Below, one piece after another: positions 10,274 to 21,358 of a DNA stretch of 64,000 nt; the first letter of the stretch is position 1; each line of letters starts with the position of its first letter. Origin of the DNA: Chitinophagaceae bacterium. Its GTDB lineage: Bacteria; Bacteroidota; Bacteroidia; Chitinophagales; Chitinophagaceae. The stretch is from positions 1 to 64,000 of the forward strand of contig JADKKA010000001.1 in the NCBI GenBank assembly GCA_016720745.1, given 5' to 3'. A program made the translations under genes and the position numbers. Under the pieces are notes generated by a model that worked only from the letters and a program-made list of their open reading frames with translations, was not told where the DNA came from and searched no databases.

Positions 10274-13200
10274 ATGCAAAAGATTATTCGTTTTCTTGTC
10301 GCTTTTATCTTGCTTGGGTTTTGCTTGCATAATAATCAAGTATTTGCTCAGTTACCAAGTGCACCGATTATTGATACACCGCTAACAACTTCAAAGACTT
10401 ATTTTTACAATGGAGAAATTATTGTTCCATATTCATCCGGACATGTTAGTGTAACAAATAATTCCTCTGTGAATATTCTTTCTACGACAGAAGTAAATTT
10501 ATTGCCAGGATTTACAGCTTCAACGGATTCTGGGTGTACTCAATTTGTCGCAGGCATTCAAGAATGTCCCACAATAGTTTATTCAAAAAAATAAGTAATA
10601 TCAGTTGCTTTGGAGCAGCCGATGGCAGTATTTCAATAGAAAGTAATATCGACCTAACCAACTATAAATTTGTATGGTCAATTCCTGGCGATAACAAGCC
10701 TTTAAGAAATAATTTAAACAAAGGGACATATTTGTTCACAATGGTTGATCCTTCAGGATGTATTAATTATGATTCTTGTGCTGTGATTGAACCAGATTCT
10801 ATTTTTGCAAATTTTTCATCAATCTCAACATCATGCGGAGATTCGAATGGTGTTGCTACTATTCATTTGCAAGGGGGAGAACCTCCATATTTTTATAATT
10901 GGTTCCCATATGGAGGAAATGATTCGGTAGCCACTGAATTAACATCTGGCATATATGAAATTCTGGTAAAAGACTCTAATCACTGTGTTCAGAAATATTT
11001 TTTAACTCTACCTGATTCATCAGGACCAGAAATAAATGTTGATAGCATTAAATATTTAATGTGTACGAACACAAACACTGGCGCTATTTTTACACATGTA
11101 ATTTCAGGAAATGGTCCATTTCAATATGAATGGATAAACTCAATTGACACAACACCGTCATTGATTAATATCCCTTCAGGTATGTACACAATTATGGTTA
11201 AAGATTCTAATCAATGTAAAATGTTCAAATCCATTACCATTCCTGAACCAAGCCAAATGTCATCGACAATGATTTCTAATAATACAACATGTGGCCAAAC
11301 AACTGGAAATGCGATTTGTGTTGTATCTGGTGGTGTACCTCCGTATCATTTCGAATGGTCTTCTGGTTCAATTGATTCCTTTATTGTTCAATTAAATTCA
11401 GGAAAATACTCTGTGATCATTTCGGACGCTAATGGGTGTATGATAAAAGATAGTGTTGAAATTTTAGAAAATGGTGGTCCTGCTATAGAAGTATTTAATT
11501 TAGCCAATCTAACATGTTTTGAAGGGAATGATGGTAAAGCAAAAGTAGAAGTTACATCAGGAAATGGCCCTTATCAATATTTATGGCTACTTGATAGTAC
11601 TAATACTGATACCATTAGTAATCTTATTGCAGGAATACACAAGGTTAGGGTAACAGATAATAATGGCTGTTCCACTATGGGTCAGGTTAATATTTATGAT
11701 CCTCCAAGAATTTATATTACATTATTATATGATCCCCCTACAACTGATAGTTCAACTGATGGAAATGTATATTCACAAGTTGAAGGAGGAACTCCGGAAT
11801 ATACTTATCAATGGTCAAATAGCAATACACAGGACCGGATCTATACAATGTACCAATTGGAACTTACATTAACTGTAACTGATGCTAATGGTTGTCAGAC
11901 TAGTCAAGGATTGAGAATCGCTTCTTATTTTAATGGGTGTTATCATGCTAATCCTTCCGTTGTGTGTCAAACTCAAAGTCCAAGCCCATGTGGAACAGGA
12001 TATTGTTACAAAGACATTTATCTGGATTTTGGCGCTGACCCTACTGGGAATTATAATTCTACTTGTGCATTTTCTGCAGCTGTTGATTTTTTTAATGCAA
12101 GAAATGGGCACGGAATATTAAACATTCCTCCTGGAACTTATATCGTCGGGGAACAAAGTCGCGGTGGTGGCTTCTATCTAACAGGTCAAGATATTATGTG
12201 TTTCAATAATTGTGAAGATTTGGTGATTCAAGGAAAAGTTGTTGGTACTCCTCCTAAAATTAAATTTGAGAATTGTATGCGATTTGGAATGTTTGATCCT
12301 TCAACTGGTGATAGATACATATTCAATACAGGCAACTGTTGTGATTTATCTCAATGTGGAGCTTTTCAATACCCGTATTGTGCATTTACAGGTTCATTTT
12401 TAGTTCTTAGAAATTGTAAAAATGTTATAGTTAGAGACCTTGAATTTGATGGCAATAATGAAAATTATATGTATGGAGGACATTATTGTGATGGAATTCA
12501 ATTGCCATCGGATGGCATATCACTGCAGACTTCAACATATGTTTCCATTGATAATCTAAATGTTCATAATTTTGGAAGGGATGGAATTGTCATTCTTGAT
12601 AATTACTACCCCTATTATAAATTTCATCATAGCCTGGATATAACCATTAGTAACAGCAAGTTTAATAAGAATGATCGTGTAGGATTAGATTGGGGAAGTG
12701 GAAGTGTGATTACCTTCACTAATACTCAGTTCAATTACAACGCTGTCGGTAGATTTAGTAGCCACGAATTGGTTGGTGCTGATTTTGAATATTTTGGGGG
12801 CAACTCAATTGGCGTTGGTAAATTTTTTGATTGTGAGTTCATGTACAATAAATATTGTGGGCTAGAAGCATCTGCTTTGAATTCTTTTGGTGCATGTAAA
12901 AAATCACGTTTTTACTCGTTGTAAATTTGCCGCTAATGAAGGATATACTCCAGCTTTTACATACACTATCATGGTTCCTAACCCAAATTTTAAATTTGAA
13001 GGTTGTGAATTTTATGGAACAGTAACTGCACCTTATCCAGCAAGAGATTGCCAAACATGCACAAATAATAACAACACAAAATTTGTAAAAGTTTCTGGAT
13101 TGTTTGGTTCAAAGTGTCGTTTTATTGAAGAATATAATAATCTTAGTCATAATAATAATATATACGATGATTGTGTGGGACCTCCATTTAATACAGATGC

Positions 13201-13861
13201 AGGTTACATGATTGAATTTCAAGCTTGCGCTAGAACATTGTTTCAGGACTGTGACTTTATTAGTAATAAGGAAAGTAGAATTGCATATTTCTCTGGGGGT
13301 ATTGACCCGTGGAATTTCGTCACATTGCAGCGTTGCAATTTCTATAATTACGGATTAAGAGTTAATAATACACTTGGATCGATTTATAATTTCAATAATT
13401 TGAATAATAACTTGTACACGGTAAGTAATGGCTCATATGATTTTTACCCACCATTTTATTTCACAAATCATCAAATTCTCCCCAATCTTCCATGCACCAA
13501 TAAATTAAGAAGAGCACCTTATTTGAATGAGGTCACAGATGCATATAATTGTTATATGTGTCTTTCAAATATACCTGCTACCTGTCCTGCAGATTGTTAT
13601 CCGTGCACTGCTAGGTTAACTAGTCAAATTACTAATGAGGGGATCGATTTTTCCATTTATCCTAATCCAGTATCCAACACTTTATTTATTGAAAATGCAG
13701 CGATTGGAGATGTTGTGAAAGTGTATGATTCCATTGGAGATTGTGTATATTGGAAATCAATCAAATCTAGTACAGATGAATTTGATGTACACAATTTAAA
13801 TCCTGGGATTTATATTATTAAAATAAATAATTCCAATTTTTCTAAGTTTGTAAAATTGTGA
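10274..13861 (+). CDS. Large T9SS protein: SprB repeats plus right-handed beta-helix (two frameshifts)
   Basis: Signal peptide (IIRFLVAFILLGFCLHNNQVFAQ), then a short domain ending in NLLPGFTAS (residues about 30-100). After a frame change in an A7 run near 10585 come about five SprB-like repeats (ISCFGAADGSI, CTNTNTGAIF, CFEGNDGKAKV and others). From about 12000 there is a pectate-lyase-like beta-helix: DFGADPTGNYNSTCAFSAAV, then GHGILNIPPGTYIVGE, the usual start of such helices, followed by rungs. A second frame change in an A6 run near 12900 leads to the remaining rungs and a type A sorting domain (YPNPVSNTLFI...LNPGIYIIKI...FVKL). It is about 1,190 residues long. The next gene starts two bases after the stop, indicating one transcript. 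Polysaccharide binding or cleavage is possible but unproven. Confidence 0.8.
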
Positions 13862-13863
13862 TC

Positions 13864-15438
13864 ATGAATAATAAAATTAAATATTGCTTTACACTTTTGA
13901 TATTATTTTAAGTCTGGGTAGTGCATGTTCTCAAGCGCCACTTATTTTATGGGAAAAATCTTTTGGTGGCACATCTTCTGACGCACAGATATCAATTAAA
14001 GCTTTAACTGATAACGGTTTTTCATTGGCAGGAGCAGCATTGTCAAACGATGGAGATATTTCCAACAATCACGGCAATTCAGATTTTGGGTTTTAATGAT
14101 TGATAGTATTGGAAATGTAATTCATTCAAAATGTTTCGGAGGGAGTGCAGGAGAAAGCGCAGCATCCATTGATCTTACAAATGAAAGTGGATTTTATATT
14201 GGTGGAGTAACAAGTTCGTGTGATGGAGATGTTACAGGTTGTATAGGAAACAGTGATTATTGGATTGTTAAAACTGATAGTAATTTAAATGTTATTTGGC
14301 AACGAGTATTAGGTGGCACTGAAAATGAAGACTTAAAATCTCTAAAATCTACGAATGATGGGGGTGTTATTCTCGCAGGAATTTCTAATTCAAATGATGT
14401 TGACGTTATTGGCCAACATGGTTGTAGCGGGTGTTCAGATGATTTTGGATTGTAAAATTAGATTCTTCCGGAAATCTGCAATGGCAGAAAACTTTAGGAA
14501 GTATTTATTATGATCAATGCAGTGATATTTGTTTGGCCAATGATGGTGGATATGTATTAGTAGGAAATGTTGAATTGGATGGCGGAGATGTATCTGGAAC
14601 GCATGGTCATACCGATTATTGGGTTGTAAAAATTGATAGCCTTGGTCAATTTGTATGGCAACATTGTTTTGGCGGAACGCTCGATGAACAAGCCATTAGT
14701 GTAATTTCAGATAGAGTTGGTGGATACTTCGTTTCTGGTGGTTCGATGTCTAATGATGGTGATGTAACAAACAATCATGGGTACTTCGATACCTGGGTCG
14801 TTAAAATCGATTCCCTAGGACAAATAGTATGGCAAAATTCATTCGGAGGATCTAATTCTGACTATCCCGTTTCTATGAAATTAACGGAAAGTGGTGGTTT
14901 AATAATATTGAGTGAAACTTTGTCAGATGATGGGGAGGTGACAGGATTTCATGGCTTGATGGACAATTGGTTAATTTGTATAGATTCATTAGGGAATTTA
15001 CTGTGGCAAAAATGTCTTGGTGGTTCGTATTTTGATCATCCTGCTTCAGTTGTATCATTGGATAACAGTGATATTCTAATTTCCGGGTATTCGAATTCAT
15101 TTGACGGTGATGTCACTGGAAATCATGGAGGATTAAATTGTTTCGATCCCGACAGTTGTTTTGATGCTTGGATTGTGAAACTTGGATTTTCTACCGGGAT
15201 TGATAAATTCGTAAACGATACTATTATTTCAATCTACCCGAATCCCTTGAATTCGGTACTTAATCTAGATAATTTAAAACCGGGAGAATTGATTTCAATT
15301 TATACTGGCATTGGTGTAAAAATAATGGAATTCAGAGTTTCAAGTACCTTTCAACAAATATCCTTCGCAGGATACTCAAATGGTTTGTATTATATAAAAA
15401 CCGAGTATGAACCTCCTAGATTAATAATTAAAATGTAA
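13864..15438 (+). CDS. T9SS-exported repeat (beta-propeller-like) protein B (frameshifted)
   Basis: The ATG at 13864 gives a short signal peptide that breaks in frame near 13905. The body has six to seven units of the form KSFGGTSSDAQIS, then DNGFSLAGAALSNDGDISNNHG, then D.W.VKIDS.G...WQ. Other frame breaks lie near 14092, where adding one T restores DFGFLMIDSIGN, and near 14450, where DDFGL should continue as VKLDSSGN. The type A sorting domain is complete (SIYPNPLNSVLNLDNL...YSNGLYYIKTE...LIIKM). It is a close relative of the protein at 6024-7622. It is the last gene of the probable 8486-15438 operon and is followed by repeat copy 4. Confidence 0.75.
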
Positions 15439-15583
15439 CGGTTTTATGAATTATTTTTTTTCAGAAACTCATAGGATGAACTATTTCAACCAGTGAAAGT
15501 AGATTAAAAGAAAAATTGGAATTAGAACTTGAGTAAATGTCGGAATTTGAAAGAAGTACAGGGAAAAATGGTGTTCCTCCTTC

Positions 15584-15690
15584 CCGCTGGGCCAAGTCTT
15601 TAACGAAAGCCTGCGCGTCAGCGGACTTGGCCCGTTATTAAGACAAAGACCTTAGAAATTTAATCATTTTATTCATTTCAGCAGCATACT
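15584..15690 (+). repeat. Palindromic dispersed repeat, copy 4 (full, with tail)
   Basis: CCGCTGGGCCAAGTC (15584-15598) and CAGCGGACTTGGCCC (15619-15633) are followed by the shared tail through GCAGCATACT. Beyond that, about 35 more bases (TGTTTACAACCTTATCTTGAA...) also resemble the flank of copy 7, so the full element may be near 145 bp. Confidence 0.85.
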
Positions 15691-15750
15691 GTTTACAACC
15701 TTATCTTGAATTCCTATTGTGGTTTAAATTATTAGCAACATAAGAACCTC

Positions 15751-15791
15751 CCTCTGACGCACAGGCTTTTGTTAAAGACCGGGCCCGGCGG
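15751..15791 (-). repeat. Palindromic dispersed repeat, copy 5 (diverged, inverted)
   Basis: Its reverse complement begins CCGCCGGGCCCGGTC, then TTTAACAAAAGCCTGTGCGTCAG. The second arm is lost. It faces copy 4 about 60 bases away. Confidence 0.7.
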
Positions 15792-16030
15792 ATTCTGCAT
15801 GGGAAGGTAAATTGTTTAGATAATGGATTTGATGATTTCGCGTTTGCGCTAAAACGATGTGGATTTTTAATTATTCAAACACGTTCAAAACATTTCTTTC
15901 GCATGTTCGAAATCATAGAAAATATGATTAAATTAGTACCTTAATGCTCAAAGGATATAAAATAAAGATTTCATGAATGATAATTTTCCAAATGATTTTT
16001 GTAGTTTAATTTAAATAAGATAAAATCGAC

Positions 16031-18809
16031 ATGAAGCAATTTTACTTTTCATTTTCTTTCTCATTCTTTTCTCCGACTTCAGCTCTGCCCTTACTCCGGA
16101 CTCCCTCGTTTACGTGTACTGCAACGAATTGGACAATCGGCTGCCCACACCGAATTGGAATGGGACTACACGACACATTGAACGTTATGACTCACTTAGA
16201 CTTCTGCAATATTACACCAATGCATCCGGTGATTATCCTGCAGCAAATTTTATAGCAGATGACAGTGTTATTCATATATATAATAACCTTGGTCAGGTTA
16301 TCAATTCGATTTCATATAACAGTGCAAGTGGATCAATGACTCCAATATGTAAATCTACTTACGCATACGATTCCGCAGGAAACCGAACTTTTAATCAACT
16401 TGAAATGTGGAATGTCATTAATGCTGTATGGGATTCAAATGTTTACACTTTGTCTCATTATTCAATGCAGGGTGTAGTTGATTCCATTTATACCAGATCC
16501 GGACATAACACTTCTTCGCAGAGTATACAAATGGATTCAATAGCACATCAGGAGGTTTCAATAACATGGATATTGAATGGAAGTAATTGGAATCCTGTGG
16601 AGAGAAAAATAATGAGATGGGATTCGAATTGGTACTACATAGGTGAAAGCAGCGAAAATTGGGCAGGTGCATGGGTTGATCATAGCCGGCACGTAGTGAT
16701 CCGCGACACTTTGGAAAGAGTGATTGATGAGTATTATGAGATTTGGGATAATACATCAGGAAGCTGGGTAGGGACTGACACAAGAAGGGTAACAACATAT
16801 GATGTCGCCTTTCAAAGTGACAGCGTTAAAAGCTATTGGTGGCAGATGGGAAGTGGTTGGTATGTATGGAATTTAGCTTTAGTTGTTCGTGATTCTTCAA
16901 ACAGAACCCTCAGTCGCAATTCTCTTAATCTTCAGGACTCTTCAACCACACACCAATATTACTCCTATAATGCGTATGGAGATTATATTATCAATAGTTA
17001 TTCCGGTAACGGTAATTCAAGTTATACATACAATGAATATGATAATCTGGGACATATTATATTTTCCAGATCTCACCGCAATTCCGCGGGATCAGCAGGA
17101 TTTATGAATGAATGCTATTATTATCGCTTCCTTTCAGATTCCACAGTTATCGATATTTCAGATACAATTTATTCCTGCGCCGGCGCTCCTGTTCAGCCGA
17201 GAGCGCTGGTGGTTTATGCAAAAGAACCATTGCGTTATTCATGGTCACCAACTACCGGACTCTCTTCCGATACAGTTTTGGCTCCGGAATTTTCAGTGAG
17301 TTCAAATAGAAATTACATACTCACAATCACAGATTCACTGGGAAATATTTTCACGAGGAATGTTGCAGTCATCGTAAGACCATTGCCAGTTCCGTCTCCA
17401 ATTGATACAACTGAATTAACCGGACATTGTTATCCTGATACCATACTGATTACAACAACGGCACAACAGGGATACACTTATATTTGGTACCTAAGTTCCG
17501 GATCTCAGTATATGGTCAATACAGACACTTTGTATTTTTCCATGAACGGCGCGACTAAAAGTTTCTTATATAGCATGACCGATTCATTCGGATGTTATGC
17601 ATATTCAGATACTGTGACTGTTTCAATGATTGCGAGTCCTTATGCCGGAATACAACCAGCTGTTTTAGAATATTGCCTGGGCGACACCTTACAATTGTAT
17701 GGAAACCATTTTCAAGGACATTATGCCTATCAATGGAAGATAAATGGAATCGATTCTGCCGGCGCGAATACTGACAATCTATTCATTACTCAAAATGGTT
17801 TGTATTCTTTCTACCTGACGGATTCTTTGACAGGTTGTGATGCGATGGCTGCTTACACTGCCCAATTTTCTCCGCAACCTCCGGCAGTAAGTCTGATGGC
17901 AAGTCCGCTTCAGATCTTGTGTCCCGGTGATACTTTGTATCTCATTTCTGTCAATACAAACCCCAACTGGCAATATACATGGTCATACAATTCGAACATC
18001 ATTCCCGGAGCTGTTTCAGATTCCCTTGCAGTAACTTTCCCTGCAACCTATACTCTTGAAATTGTTGATGGAAATTGTCCAGCTGTACCAGGCACAAAAA
18101 TAATCTCCAGAGATAATTTTAATATTAGCGTAACACCCAACGGCTCCATTTCTGTTTGCGATCAGGACACTTTGATTCTGAATGCCGGCGTCGCCAGTAC
18201 TTATCAATGGTCAACCGGTGACACTACATCATTTACGATGATTACTTCAACCGGATCGGTTGCTGTGCTTGCAATTGATTCTCTCGGATGCAGTGATGTT
18301 TCAGATACGATTGATATCAGTTTTTTCCTCCAACGACTCCTCCATTTCTTAACTATCAATCACCTATTTTAACTTCTTCTTATAGTGGAACACAAGAATG
18401 GTATCTTGATGGTATTTTAATTCCGGGAGCAACAGGGGATACAATTACTCCTCTCAGTTCAGGCGATTACACAGTGTCGTATTCTGATTCCAATGGATGT
18501 TTGGTTGTTTCTCAGCCGTATACTTTGGTGCTTGTGGGATTGAATAATGTTAAGGAAGATTACGCTGTTCGCATTTTCCCAAATCCAGTAAGAGATCATT
18601 CTGTAATTGAATGTAAAGGGAATGAAAATATAATTGGATTTATTTTGTACGATGCCCAGATGAGAAAGGTAAAAGAATTCAAAAAGGAACAATCCACAAT
18701 CACAATTGACAGGGATAAATTAGTTTCCGGAACTTATTTTGGAAGAGTTGAATTAGAGTCTGCCTCCGGAATATCAGTTCAATGGCTAAAAGTAGTTTTC
18801 GGGGATTGA
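16031..18809 (+). CDS. T9SS-exported protein with YD-like repeats and Ig/PKD-like domains (two frameshifts)
   Basis: The ATG at 16031 begins a signal peptide (KQFYFSFSFSFFS). A frame change near 16090 joins it to the main frame (SLVYVYCNELDNRLP). Residues about 30-370 consist of YD/WD-rich repeats (NNLGQVINSISYNSASGS, YAYDSAGNRTFNQLEMW, EYDNLGHIIFSR) of the kind used to record string-like YD repeats. Residues about 380-780 are Ig/PKD-like units (YSWSPTTGLSSDTVLAP, YQWSTGDTT). A frame change in a T6 run near 18322 leads to the last unit (EWYLDGILIPGATGD) and a type A sorting domain (IFPNPVRDHSVIE...LVSGTYFGRVE...WLKVVFGD). It is paralogous to the reverse-strand gene 31093-33220. No RHS toxin tip is present. 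Confidence 0.75.
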
Positions 18810-18813
18810 TTCC

Positions 18814-18859
18814 CCGCTGGGCCTGGTCTTTAGCGAAAGCCTGTGCGCCGGCAGACTTA
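18814..18859 (+). repeat. Palindromic dispersed repeat, copy 6 (diverged)
   Basis: Starts CCGCTGGGCCTGGTC and has the core TTTAGCGAAAGCCTGTGCG. The second arm decays to GACTTAC. It lies directly after the stop of the preceding gene, as copies 1 and 4 do. Confidence 0.75.
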
Positions 18860-18866
18860 CAAAAAA

Positions 18867-18950
18867 AAGTGTAAGAGTAAGAGTAAGTTTCAGGTTTCAA
18901 GTACTTCAAACTTAAAACTTACTCTTACACTTACACTAACACTTCCACTT
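18867..18950. repeat. Long imperfect hairpin 1, downstream of the four-helix-bundle gene
   Basis: Arms of about 38 bases made of GTAAG/AGTAAG and AAGTTT units are mirrored around a central AAGTACTT (18899-18906). The left arm reads AAGTGTAAGAGTAAGAGTAA and the right arm CTTACTCTTACACTTACACT. It is built from the same short words as the hairpins at 19424-19688 on the other side of the gene. Confidence 0.8.
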
Positions 18951-18964
18951 ATCTTCCTGAGTTT

Positions 18965-19312
18965 TTACCTCAAACTTTTTTCCAATCCAAACAACATTTT
19001 GGTCATCTCAAATGCGAATGAATAAATTTCGGAATAGCCTTCTTCAGACAAGAAATTGAGCGTTTTCAGCTGATCAAGAATCGCTACGCATTCGAAGGTT
19101 GAACCAATTGCAATTACATAAAAACGTCGTCGATCTGCTCTGGCAGTTCTTCCAGTTCCCTCAGCTATGTTTAAAGGAATACTAAACGCAGCCCTCTTAA
19201 GTTGTTCCCGATATTCCCTATCAATATTTTTATTTGCTAAAAGCAAAGAATAAATTTTCGAATTGAAGACTGTCGCTTTTTTGTAAACAAGTAATTTTTC
19301 AAAATCGAACAT
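18965..19312 (-). CDS. Four-helix-bundle protein (23S rRNA intervening-sequence/S23 family)
   Basis: A 115-residue protein starting MFDFEKLLVYKKA, with RAAFSIPLNIAEGTGR, RRRFYVIAIGSTFECVAILD and SFAFEMTKMLFGLEKSL. These are the diagnostic segments of the S23 (IVP) four-helix-bundle family, whose length is normally 110-130 residues. Members are encoded in intervening sequences of 23S rRNA genes in some bacteria and as stand-alone genes in many Bacteroidota. The accessory protein Avd of diversity-generating retroelements has the same fold. No reverse transcriptase or 23S rRNA is nearby. The gene is intact among broken neighbours and is bracketed by long hairpins on both sides. Its biochemical role is unknown; nucleic-acid binding is inferred from the basic surface and from Avd. 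Confidence 0.88.
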   Translation of the reverse strand: MFDFEKLLVYKKATVFNSKIYSLLLANKNIDREYREQLKRAAFSIPLNIAEGTGRTARADRRRFYVIAIGSTFECVAILDQLKTLNFLSEEGYSEIYSFAFEMTKMLFGLEKSLR

Positions 19313-19423
19313 CGTGTGGTTTTAATTTCAAAACACCGACAAAAAGTTGGGAAGTAAAAACTGTGTTTGATGGTGAACAAAAAAAACTTAATAAGTACTG
19401 AAAAAAAATAAAGGCGGAAAATA

Positions 19424-19475
19424 TAGTGGAAGTTTTATATTCTTGAAACATGCACTTACACTTACACATCTACTA
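19424..19475. repeat. Hairpin 2a, shortened copy
   Basis: Begins TAGTGGAAGTTT and ends CACTTACACTTACACATCTA. The left arm is shortened relative to the copies at 19507 and 19619, leaving only part of the stem. Confidence 0.65.
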
Positions 19476-19506
19476 ACTTTTCTACTCCAAATGAAGGGTT
19501 AAAAAA

Positions 19507-19585
19507 TAGTGGAAGTGGAAGTGTAAGTCTTAAGTTTTAAGTTTTAAGTACTTGAAACTTAAAACTTACACTTACACATCCACTA
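19507..19585. repeat. Long imperfect hairpin 2
   Basis: The left arm TAGTGGAAGTGGAAGTGTAA... and the right arm ...TTACACTTACACATCCACTA mirror each other around AAGTACTT (19547-19554). The same octamer is at the centre of hairpin 1. The left arm carries about seven extra bases. Confidence 0.8.
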
Positions 19586-19618
19586 ACTCTCCCAGATCAA
19601 ATAGTGGCACAAAAAAAA

Positions 19619-19688
19619 AGTGGAAGTGTAAGTGGAAGTTTTAGGTTTCAAGGATTTTGAAACTTGCACTTACACATACACTTCCACT
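19619..19688. repeat. Long imperfect hairpin 3
   Basis: AGTGGAAGTGTAAGTGGAAG at the left pairs with CTTACACATACACTTCCACT at the right, with TTTCAA/TTGAAA next to the centre. The outermost 12 bases pair perfectly. Confidence 0.8.
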
Positions 19689-19877
19689 CCAATGTAGCGC
19701 CTTCTGGCCAAATTCCGAACTCTTTATTGCAAAAAATAGCGAATTTGAGTGTTTTTCAGGGTAATTTGAACGAAATCAACATCTGACAAATTTTACCTTT
19801 ACCCTCCCCTGTGGATATCGTCAAAATATTATTTAGTTAAAAATATGGCACTTTAACCCTTTTACAATTTGTACATT

Positions 19878-21345
19878 TCATTCCTTCACAAACCTCCTTA
19901 CAACTTTACCCATTCCTGATCTCAATTCAAGCAAATAAACTCCAGGTGTTAATGATGATGTGTTGATTTCCTGGTATTCTCCTTTTTTTATTTCATTAAT
20001 CGGAACAAATATTCGTTGTCCGAAAATATTGAACACTGATATTTCACTCCAGGTCGCTGAGCTTCCGGTTGTGATATATAAAAGATTTCGAACAGGGTTA
20101 GGGAAAAGTTCAACTTCCATTTGCTTTAAAACTTGGGGCCTCACTTCTGTGGGTAGACTGTCACAAAGCGTTCCACCTTCAGCGCCGAGGAAAAAGCTGG
20201 GATAATTAGGTATTGTGGCCGCATTAACGGTAGGGAGCTTAAAACTGTGTTGACAAACATCGCAAGCAGTGCCGGCACTATCAGGGAAATTAATCACATG
20301 CATTTCAGTCGTACTATTACCACAATTGATATAGATTTTATCATCCGGGGCTAAATATGAAAGGTAGAAATCGGCAGCTAACCCATGAGAATAATAATGA
20401 TCCCAGACGGCAACTGTTAATTGACTGGCCGGAATGTTAGACGCTAACATGTCAAATTGATAAATATAATCCATACTGGACAAGTACAAATATCTTCCAC
20501 TCCTAGAAAAAGCAGCTCCACCAAGACTAGCTCCATCGTTTATATCTACATGTATGAGATTACTGAACGACCCAGTGCATCTGTCAAAATCAAAAATATC
20601 CAGATCATTATATGCTTCATAATACGCAAATTTTAATCCATCTGGCGAGAACAAACATTGACCCACTCCTATTTCATGATAAGTGCTGTTAAAATTCCAA
20701 GGTCCTGATATTCCCGATGGTGTAATTAAATATTCCAAAATACCACCATAACCATATCTCTGTGTAACAACCCACCAATCTCTACCATTAGCATGCCTGC
20801 ATGCTGTTATTCTCCCTGGCACCAAACTGTCATTGAACAGGACTGTATTCTTCTGAATAACACCACCACGTCCACTGTCAAGTGCCATATCAATTATTGA
20901 ATAATAAAGGTAAAAAGATGCATATGAACTGAATCGATCATCAATCGTTTCATGAAATAAATAATACTTGGTTGAGTCATCAGGAAACGGAACCACCAAA
21001 TTTCCTTGAGGGAGTGTCAATCCGTACGGTGCATGTGCAGTTGTAAAATCAGCGGGATTGAGCCCACTGCCATTTAACATTGTGTCATCTAGGGCATTCG
21101 CAATATAAATTCCGTTTGTATAAAAAAGCAGATTACCATTAACATCCGAAATTTCACCATTTGTCACATCAATGTTCATGTAGCGAGTTACGGTATCAAT
21201 CACTAACGATCCGGAATTAAAATCCCAATTCATCCCATGCCAATTCGAAACACAACAATCATAACCCATTACCCAGATTTTATCCTGACCTTGAGAAGTG
21301 CACATTAAGTTGCAATACAAAAAGGAATGTAAATAAATATTTCAT
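19878..21345 (-). CDS. T9SS-exported WD40-like beta-propeller protein (frameshift at signal peptide)
   Basis: The probable start is the ATG at 21345, which encodes the signal peptide MKYLFTFLFVLQL. A frame change near 21305 joins it to the long ORF (CTSQGQDKIWVMGYDCC). The body of about 390 residues is propeller-like: LLFYTNGIYIAN, GNLVVPFPDDSTKYYLF, ITACRHANGRDWWVVTQ, CLFSPDGLKFAYYEAYNDLD, FSRSGRYLYLSSMDYIYQFD and APDDKIYINCG. This is the pattern of WD40-like/PD40 blades common in Bacteroidota outer-surface proteins. It ends in a type A sorting domain (LFPNPVRNLLYI...LTPGVYLLELRS...RRFVKE). Its ligand is unknown. It lies just downstream of the giant gene on the same strand. Confidence 0.8.
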
Positions 21346-21358
21346 ACCGTAGCTTAAT

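Larger units (their letters stand above)
15439..16030. other. 592-bp gene-free region with two inverted palindromic-repeat copies
   Basis: No ORF with plausible coding character. It contains repeat copy 4 (forward) and a diverged copy 5 (reverse), then AT-rich DNA up to the start of the next secreted-protein gene. Confidence 0.65.
19313..19877. other. 565-bp gene-free region filled with hairpin-forming repeats
   Basis: There is no ORF. About half of the stretch consists of three hairpin units (19424-19475, 19507-19585, 19619-19688) built from GTGGAAGTGTAAGT-like words. The rest is AT-rich and must contain the promoter of the four-helix-bundle gene. Confidence 0.7.

Noticed and set aside
10534..10594. 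Programmed frameshift in an A7 run
   Set aside because: Similar breaks occur across unrelated genes in different contexts; sequencing indels are simpler.
16031..18809. RHS polymorphic toxin
   Set aside because: YD-like repeats are present, but there is no RHS core closure or toxin tip, and it ends in a T9SS sorting domain.
18965..19312. Diversity-generating retroelement accessory gene (Avd)
   Set aside because: Same fold, but no reverse transcriptase, template or variable repeat is visible nearby.
18867..19688. CRISPR array
   Set aside because: Units are palindromes of different length without constant repeat/spacer spacing, and there are no cas genes.
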